The notes under the pieces are model-generated. The model was not told the origin of the DNA and searched no databases. It worked only from the letters and a program-made list of their open reading frames with translations. A program made the position numbers and the translations under genes. Below are positions 14,101-23,100 of a DNA stretch of 64,000 bases, piece after piece (position 1 is the first letter of the stretch; every line of letters starts with the position of its first letter). This DNA is from Telopea speciosissima. Its lineage: Eukaryota; Streptophyta; Magnoliopsida; Proteales; Proteaceae. Where the stretch lies: positions 38,479,871-38,543,870 of the forward strand of contig NC_057918.1 in the NCBI RefSeq assembly GCF_018873765.1, read 5' to 3'.

Positions 14101-17100
14101 ATGAGCATGCTCGATGAGAAATAAAATCCTCTCAAATGACTCTAGGTCTTCTTTCGGAACATTTAAGATAAATCGACTGCATGATATAAAGATGTGTTAG
14201 AGTTTAAACATCACAAGCACATTCGACAGATGAGATAATTGAGGGGAACACATTTATTCTATCTTAAACATTTGCATACACCATCTCCCTAACCAAATAA
14301 GTCAAGAGCAATATGATAAACTCCACTGCTATTAATAATTACAGTTGCAATTTTTTTACCCATATAATCTGGTTCTATAAAAATCAACCTTTAAGCATAT
14401 CCAGCAACCAGCATCTTACTTAGAAGATTAGGAATCGACATCAGGAGAGGTGATGAGAAAAGATATGGATGCTTTTGGTTAACAATAATGTGACTCTAAA
14501 TAGAGCTGAACGGGGAACACTGTAGCCAACCCCATGTCATTGAGTAGAGCTGAGCTGTATTTTCCCCCCCCCCTCTTTCCCCAAATAATTCATCTGTATC
14601 ATTTAGTCAGTATCCATACAATTAGGATCTCCTACGACTCTATTTTCTGCAACCCCTAAGTAAAAAAACAGTAAAGCGACAACAGAAAGCATCACAACTG
14701 AAAATTCCTAAATACAGTCACTCAACCTAATTATATACCCAATCTTTTTATGGTTACATCCATAGAGTAATTGGTATATGGGGTTTGTAGGTTAACTCAC
14801 ATAGTCATATCCATGTGCTTCTCTACAAGCCAGGCTTGTTGATTTACCCAGAACCAGAAATGAGTCCCATAGAGTCAAACTTCCCACTTCTATGAGATTC
14901 TTGCTCTGAGACATTGAACACTGCTTGGTTAAGAGGGTAGAATGAGACTAATTTTTAATCTATACCACCAAAAAGAACAAGAGAAAGGAATTAATTAATT
15001 CTTAACTAATTACACCTAAAACAAAATTGAAAAATGATCCTAGATTGAATCAAACGCTCAATAATATTGCATGAACACTACCAGTGAACGGTGGTCCTGA
15101 ACAGTAGAGCATAGTTGTCACGGCGTCACGGCGATCCAAGTCGGTGGAGGGGTGTCACGTCGATATATCGACATGTCGCCCGCCATGGCGTTGCCATGGC
15201 GAGCATGTCGACCATGTTTTATTTTTTATTTTCTCTATTTTTAATGTGTTAATAGATGTATACTCAAGCCATGTTTTATTTTTTCTCTATTGTTTCTCAA
15301 GTTTTAAGAAGAAAATTCAGAAATCGAAGAAGAAATCGAAGAGGGAAAGAAGAAATCGAAAGAAATCGAAGAGGGAAAGAAGAAATCTAAAGAAATTGAA
15401 GAGGGAAAGAAGAAATCGAAGAGGGAAGAAGAAATCGAAGAGGGAAAGAGAGACAGGAAGAAGAAATCAAAGAGGGTCGCCATGCAGCCCTCTCCAGAGC
15501 CAGGACGCCATGGTGACGCCATGACAACTATGCTATAGAGAGAAGAAAAATAAAAGAATGACAGTGAGAAAGTGAAGAACTCGCATAGATTTCCTTAAAA
15601 TGTTTCATAAACCTGAATCTCCAGAAAGAAGTTTCAATTAGATCTGAAATATCACCAATTACACCACTATATTAAAACCAGCAAAAAAAAAGCACTGGTT
15701 TTGGTATAGCAAAGTAGAAACATGGTTAGGGATGCAGGAAATTGAAAAAAGTAGAGTACTTAGGTTGAAAAGAAAGGTGTGCACAGAATTGGATCAAAAG
15801 TGAATAACACTACATGAACAGTCTCATCGACAAATAGTAGAGAAGAAAAGGAGAATACAACAACAACAACTCAGCCTTATCCCAACTAAATGGGGTTGGC
15901 TACATGGATCCTTGCCTTCCAATCAGCTCTATTCGAGGACATACTTGATACAAGGCCTAAACTATGCATGTCTTTCCTCGCCACTTCTCCTAGGGTCATT
16001 TTAGGTCTGCCCCTGACTCTTTTAGTTCCTTCAATCTGAATCAAATTATTCCTCCATACTGAGCATCCAAAGGCTCCATTGAACATGGCCATGCTACCTC
16101 AAACAAATTTCTCGTAGCTTATCATGTATCGGAGCTCCTCCTAGATCAGCTTTAATATGATCATTCCTCACTTTATCCTTCCTAACTTTGCCATACATCC
16201 ATCTCAACATCCTCATCTCCGCTACACTGAGTTTATCTACATGATGCTTCTTAATTGCCCAAAATTCCTCACCATACATCATAGCCGGTCGTATGACTAT
16301 TCTATAAAATTTTCCTTATAAGTATTAAAGGAATACGTCGATCACATAACACTCTGGATGCACCTAATGTAGATAAGTCACTTGGGGCTTATTTTAGTGG
16401 AAATTAGCCTTGGGTTTTGGATTATATATGTGTTGGCCTTTTGATCCCACGGGTTTATTTGTAATTGGCCAATTTAATAGGCCTAAAATATGGGTAGAAA
16501 GTAGGAAAACGGGATTTACTTCCTTAGTTTAGTTAGTCCTATTTTGAGTTTGTTTTCTTTATTATTTCACTTTCTTAGTCAATTTAGGTTACCTTATTAG
16601 TAAAGGATAGGGTTAGGCCTTCCCTTTTTAATGTCTAAGTCTATTTTTGAGTCTTCTATATAAGTTTGTAAGGGAGGCCGGCATTGGACACGAATTTGAT
16701 TAATGAAATATTAGCTTTAGCCTTTGTGAAAATCCTGAGATAGGGTGGGTGAGATGCCCAGGCTGAGATAGCCATTCCCTTCCCCAACTCCATTCCATTG
16801 ATCTCCATTCAAGTTCCATTCAAGCTTCAGTTCTGCCCTAGCTGATCTCTTGAAGAAACATATTTAGTTGCTGGAAATTCTCTGCAAGGTTCAAGATATT
16901 TTCAAACAAGAAGTAAGACTGAAATTGAAATTCTGCAATTCTTCTTCTTCCCTTCTATAAGGTCACATGCAAGGTTAGAACCTACTGAAATTTTGATCGA
17001 ATCTTCCTCAAACCCTAAGAGAGACTCGATCCAAATTTCATTACCATCCACCCAGCCGATTGTCTGATTATCCTTTTACTCCTCAATCCTATTTCTACTA

Positions 17101-20100
17101 GGATTCCTCAATAACTTCAGATTTAGACATCTGATTTAACTATAACTTTCAGCATCTCTTCTCTCCCATATAATCCACACTCTCCTAACTTAATCCTAAC
17201 ATCTAACCCTAGGTCTCATCAAACCCTAACCCTAATTTTACAATTTTCACATATTCGACCTAGCCGAATTACCCATTCAAGAACAGATCCTGGTTATTGG
17301 CTTCTAGTTGGTCTTCTACCAATCTAGAACTACATTAGAACCTCCCCCCTTCATCCATCCTATTTAAATTCTCCATGGAACATCATCCTTTATATAACCT
17401 TCTTTATTTACGATTGAGCCCAGATACCTAAATTAATCACATTGCAGAATCTCCCTCTCATTAATTTTCACCATATCATTCTTTGTCCTAGTGTAACCAT
17501 GTCCTCCGTCTTCATTCTACTTATCTTAAAACCTTTTGATTCCAAAGTTGATCTCCATAACTCCAACTTGGCGTTTATCTCTACTTTTGTCTCATCCACC
17601 TAAATAACATTATCAACAAAAAAAACATACACCAAGGAACCTCATCTTGGATGTCTCTGGTTAGTATAAAAGAATAGAATTGGAAAAAGTATTGAACTAT
17701 GGTTTATTTAGAGATTAAAAATCATGCATCTCCAGCAAAAGGATTTATTTTATCTAGAATATCTTCAAGCATTCCACTACGATTCGTTTCTCGCATATCT
17801 ATGAACCATAAATAAATTCCTCATTTACTAACTACCTCTGCTAAGATAACCCCCTCATGAGCCTCTCGGTGCTCTACGATCAGCTCGACCACCGTGAGAG
17901 TGTGGTCGTAGATCAGCTAGCTCATAGTTGCTTGGTTGCCTGGGTGCTAACATACAGTAATTTGATTGCAGCTGGTCTAAGACCACCCCTGATTTACAAC
18001 CCTAAAGCGGTCGAGCTGATCTACAACCACCCTAAACGAGTAAGGCCGGCTTTCAAGCCAGCAAGAAAAGCTGATCTACGAGTCTACGACCACCCTATAT
18101 AAAAGGGCTTTAGCGCCCACACATTTGTTGTTATGGCACGCATCCGTGCTTATGGAGTGAATTCTTTGCACCATGCCTTTCTTGGTCGAATCAAACCAAC
18201 CAGCAAGCCAGCAAGAAAAGCTGATCTACGACCACCCTATATAGAAGGGCTTTAGCACCCACGCATTTGTTGTTATGGCGTGCAACCGTGCTTATGGAGT
18301 GGATTCTTTGCACCATGCCTTTCTTGGTCGAATCACACCAACCAGCAATTTCCTAATAACCTTATAGTGATTTCTGGAGGGAAAAGGGTTTTAGTAGGAA
18401 AAGACCTATGATTTATGGGACGTTTCATCATTTTACCTAGGCGACGCCTAGGCGCCTTGGCCGACTTGGGCGCCTTGGTCGCCTAGGCGGGCGCCTTGGA
18501 CGCCTTGTTCGCCTACTTGGTGTCGCCTTGAATTTTGACCCTCTCCACTGCCTTGGGTCGCCTAACCGTCGTGACAACTATGTTTTACACAAGAATATAT
18601 GTCGGACATGACACAACATGGGTGTGGGTAAAGTATGATTTAAATCCTTTTCATACACATCAATCCTTTTATCCTGAATTGCATGTAATGGTTATTACTA
18701 CTCATTATTTGGACAAATACCCAAGTAGAAGCATATATGGGTACCAAATTGCCCAATTGATTGGGTATCCAGACGAAGATGAACCGGATCCAGTTTGAGT
18801 TTTTGGATCTCCTAGGATTTTAGGAATTTGTTATTTGGGGAAATAATATCTTTTAGTTTATTTTAGAAGTTATCTACATAGGGTACTTGGTTTCCCAATT
18901 ATTCTTAGTTTCCTTATTTGAATTAGTTTCCTATTTAGAGAGTTAGTCTTTATTTTTAGGAGTCTTTTATTTCTCTTTATAGATGATGTAATTCCCCATC
19001 GTTGGAGATAGACTGAATAGAATGGAATAGTGAAGTGTTGTGAGTGCCTGCATGGCCAAAGTGATTGTGCAATCTCCCCCTCCCCCTCTTCTTATGTGAT
19101 TTCCCCTCTCCCCTGCAACTCTGAAATTCCCTTCTTCCCTACCGGCCCTCCACCACCAATGGACCTAGACCCTATTGTAGAAAACCTAGGACCTGTAACC
19201 AGTAACTTGAGAGAAGAGAAAAAAGAGAGAATGAGAGAATAATAACTTGTTGTTTTCATTGATAGGAAAGCCCCTCTATTTATAATAGAGGGGAAATTAC
19301 AAATAAAAAGGGGAACTCCTAATCATATTAGGAATTCCTAATCATGATAGGATTCCAAGTTACAATAGGAAAAGAACTAGAACTAACAACTCAAACTGAA
19401 ACTAAGACTAACAACTCACAGTAAAATTAGGACTTGACATAATTAGAAACTAGGACTCCAACTAGGACTAGGAAAATAGAAGATACACATATCAACCAAA
19501 TCACTGTTCACGTGAATAGTGTCACATGAACAGTACTTCAACACTCCCCCTCAAGCTGGATTATACAAATAAGTAAAGAAAAAAGATCCAGCTTGAACTA
19601 AAAGGAAAAAAAAAGAACTCCATAATAATGCAAACACTCCCCCTCAAGTTGGCGCATACAAGGTATTAATGCCCAACTTGAACAAAATGAGAAGAAACTA
19701 AGTTGCAGCAGAATCCAGCTTGACAGATGAATGTAGTTCCCAAATAAACCTTCAAGAACTTGAAATAATTGATCTTCAAAACCTGGACAGACATGATCAG
19801 CAAACCGGGACTAGAATTTCTTCCAAAAAAAGGCAGTTTTTAACAATCTTAAATAGCTAACCAGTGATGAATCTCATATTGCCATAATGACATAAAATCT
19901 TGAAGTTAAATAACTAGAGCAACAAGTAGCGGAAACGAGCTGAATTAGGCAGCGGAAAAACACTGTATCAACCCAACTGAAAGTCCTCAAATAGGCAACA
20001 ACCAAATATCTTCAATACTCTTCAATACTTCAATCTCCCCCTTACGGCAAACTCAACCCAATAACGAAGGATACCCAATGGCAATGGTGAAGAAAACTGA

Positions 20101-23100
20101 TCTTCTATGTTTTGCACCAATGTTCTTGCAAGATTTGCGTTCTGCAATGTCTGCAGGTGTATTGTACATAATCCCCCCCTCACGTGTAGTAGTACACGTG
20201 GACAAATAACGGAGATTATGTCAGAGATAGTGCAAAAGTATAAACTTCCAGAATTCTCCAAAGGTGCTATGGGTATGAAAAAAGGAAGAAATGACAAAAT
20301 TGTAATTTACTAGAAGTTTCCAAAGGTGTTATGGGTAAAAACCAAAGGTATGGGATATGAGGGGAATTAGAATTATTGAAAGGGAACGGTGTTGAAAAAA
20401 AGGATGGCATGGCTGTAATTTGGTGGAAATTCACTTTTAAATACAAACCAAGCCAAAGGGTAAACTGGTAATAAACCAGAATTTGACCCTCAAAGGGCAA
20501 ACTGGTAATAAACCAGAATTTTAAGGGTCAATTGGGTAGTCAAATAGGGGAATGTATCCAAAAAGAATGGCCGTTCCGTAAATAACCAGAATTTTGCAAG
20601 GGGTTTTGGTAAGCAAAAAACAATGGGATGCAATTGGTAAAAAAATGGCTATGGAGAGTGGCTATTTGGTAAATAACCAGAATTTTCAAGGGGACAGATT
20701 TGGAAAAGAATTTAATTCCCTAGTAGAAAGGGTAAACTAGGAATGGAATGTAAAAAATGGATTAAAGATAATAAGAGATACAGAGAAGGGTATTATTGGA
20801 ACTCAAAATATAAGGTTTTAAGAAACCAACGTACGAAGGTTGTCTTCAACCTTACGACAAAGAAGCCAGGGAAAGGTCGGCAGCGGAAACAAGGGGAGAA
20901 GAGGAACCAGCAGAAGCGGCAACTCCTCATGGTTCATGATCTCCTAGAACTAGCAGCACCATCTCCAACCTCCAGCCAAAAAACCAGCCGAAAAAACGAT
21001 GGCAGCACATCATAGAAACCCAATCTCACAATAGATCTGCAACTCCATTGACCAAACCTTTGAATCAAGGAGTAACATCTTCACAAACCAGTAACAGGGT
21101 AATCGATTCAGCAAACCCTGGTAGCAACTCGATACCAACAAGTTGCTACTGAATAATCAACATCAGCAGCAAATCGATTCAGCCAGCGAAGAGAACCTGT
21201 TGACAGTCACGCTACCAGCAGGAAACCCCTATACCCCCATTGACTTAAGAGAAAAGGGGAAACAGAGAGGCGGAAACCAAAGGATCCCTTTGATGAAGGT
21301 TGTCTTCAAACTTCGAACCAGCAGCCAACGGATCTGGTTCAGATATGGTAGATTGAGATGGATCGAGATGCAGCAGGTCTTCAAGTAACCTGGAATTTCA
21401 GCAAAGAAGGCCGTAGGCAGAACAGATCTTCAAAAAACAAGAGAAAGCCGTGTCGAGTCAAATAAATCTTCGGCAGTAGAACAGACACTGCTGCCAGAAA
21501 ACCTCCGAACCTTAGGGCAGCAGCAGAAAATCGTTACAGCCAAGGATCCTCTTCAACCTTGCAATTCCAGCATACAATGACTGCAGAAAATTTAAAAAAA
21601 CCGATAAAGATTAAATGAGCAGGAATCCCTAGTTCTTCTTTTCTTTCTATGAACTAGGGTTTCTCCATAAATTGGAGAACTTTGAAACGACTCTCAAAAC
21701 TGCAAACCAGAAGAGAATCAATCACTGGTTACAACAGCTCTGATACCATGTAGAAAACCTAGGACCTGTAACCAGTAACTTGAGAGAAGAGAAAAAAGAG
21801 AGAATGAGAGAATAATAACTTCTTGTTTTCAATTTTTCATTGATAGGAAAGCCCCTCTATTTATAATAGAGGGGAAATTACAAATAGAAAGGGGAACTCC
21901 TAATCAGATTAGGAATTCCTAATCATGATAGGATTTCAAGTTACAATAGGAAAAGAACTAGAACTAACAACTCAAACTGAAACTAAGACTAACAACTCAC
22001 AGTAGAATTAGGACTTGACATAATCAGAAACTAGGACTCCAACTAGGACTAGGAAAATAGAAGATACACATATCAACCAAATCACTGTTCACATGAACAG
22101 TACTTCAACACCTATTACTAGGTCAGAGTCCAAATTCAGCTTGCCAGTTAATAATAGGGCCAGTTCAGAATCACGTTCATTACAGCCCTTTACAACCAAG
22201 TAAGCTTTGGTTTCAAAGAGTTGGTACTAAAAGTAGAATAAGGTCTTAATGAAACATTATTAATTTATTATTAAATTAAATTAAATAAAAATTGATATCT
22301 TGTAACTTTTAAATATATTATTTAATTACTTATAAAGTAATATATTAAATAATTAATTTTTCAATCAGTGGCGGGAGCCTCGTGCACTGGGTGCGCTTTC
22401 TTCCATTCTTTCTATCATCCCTACGTGAAAATCCACCTCTACCTATCTACCAACATCTTATCGAGCCACAGAGTGATAAAGCCCAAATTTAACTCAAGTT
22501 TAAAAAGGAATGGGCATTACTATAGTTTAGTTGAAGTTCAATTATAAGCACAAGCAAAGCCAACCGGTAAACTAGGAATGCGAAGGAAATACGGACAAGG
22601 GAGGATATTAGGAATAGGGAGGGGAATTTCTGAAAATAAGGGTAAAATAAGAGAGAGAAAATAAACCATGATTCTGTCTTCTTCAACCTCAAGACAAAAA
22701 GAAAACCCAGCAGTAGTGCAAGAGACACTCCGAAGGAGAGAACTCCCTCAATTGAAGGCTTTTCAGTCCACAATTTTGGGGATAAAAGCCATTCCCCAAG
22801 GCCTCTCGAAAAGCCACAAGCAACCAATTGGAAGAACCAACAGAAGATGAACTGGAGAGGTCTGAAACAGACCTAGCGGTAGGTCAGTGACCAGCTGAAG
22901 TTGCTGGTTTGTATTTCACAGATGTGGGGTTGATTCACAGCAAGAATATAAGCTTTAAGTCATAAGATAAGGTTTCAACTGCCCAAATCCCAGATTTAAC
23001 AGAAAATTGCACACTCGATTCACAGCAGCTAACCAGAATTCGATTCACATCAGCAATCAATTCAGTCTTCAGCAAATAGATAGCAGCAATAGACACAGCA

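Larger units (their letters stand above)
19176..22110 (-). mobile_element. Non-autonomous LTR retrotransposon, complete, in DCP2 intron 1
   Basis: Two near-identical LTRs (19176-19543 and 21749-22110) flank 2.2 kb. The 5-bp target duplication CCTAT is intact at 19171-19175 and 22111-22115. On the minus strand the primer-binding site TGGTATCAGAGC abuts the LTR at 21737-21748 and matches the 3' end of initiator methionine tRNA. A polypurine tract (gagggggagtg) abuts the other LTR at about 19544-19555. So the element points to the minus strand, the same sense as DCP2. The interior has no gag or pol ORF on the minus strand, hence it depends on other elements. The LTRs differ mainly by an 8-bp and a 14-bp indel. 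Confidence 0.92.

Noticed and set aside
15144-15524. 126-codon Lys/Arg-rich ORF
   Set aside because: It is a translation of purine-rich tandem repeats inside a MITE; the complementary strand is open too.
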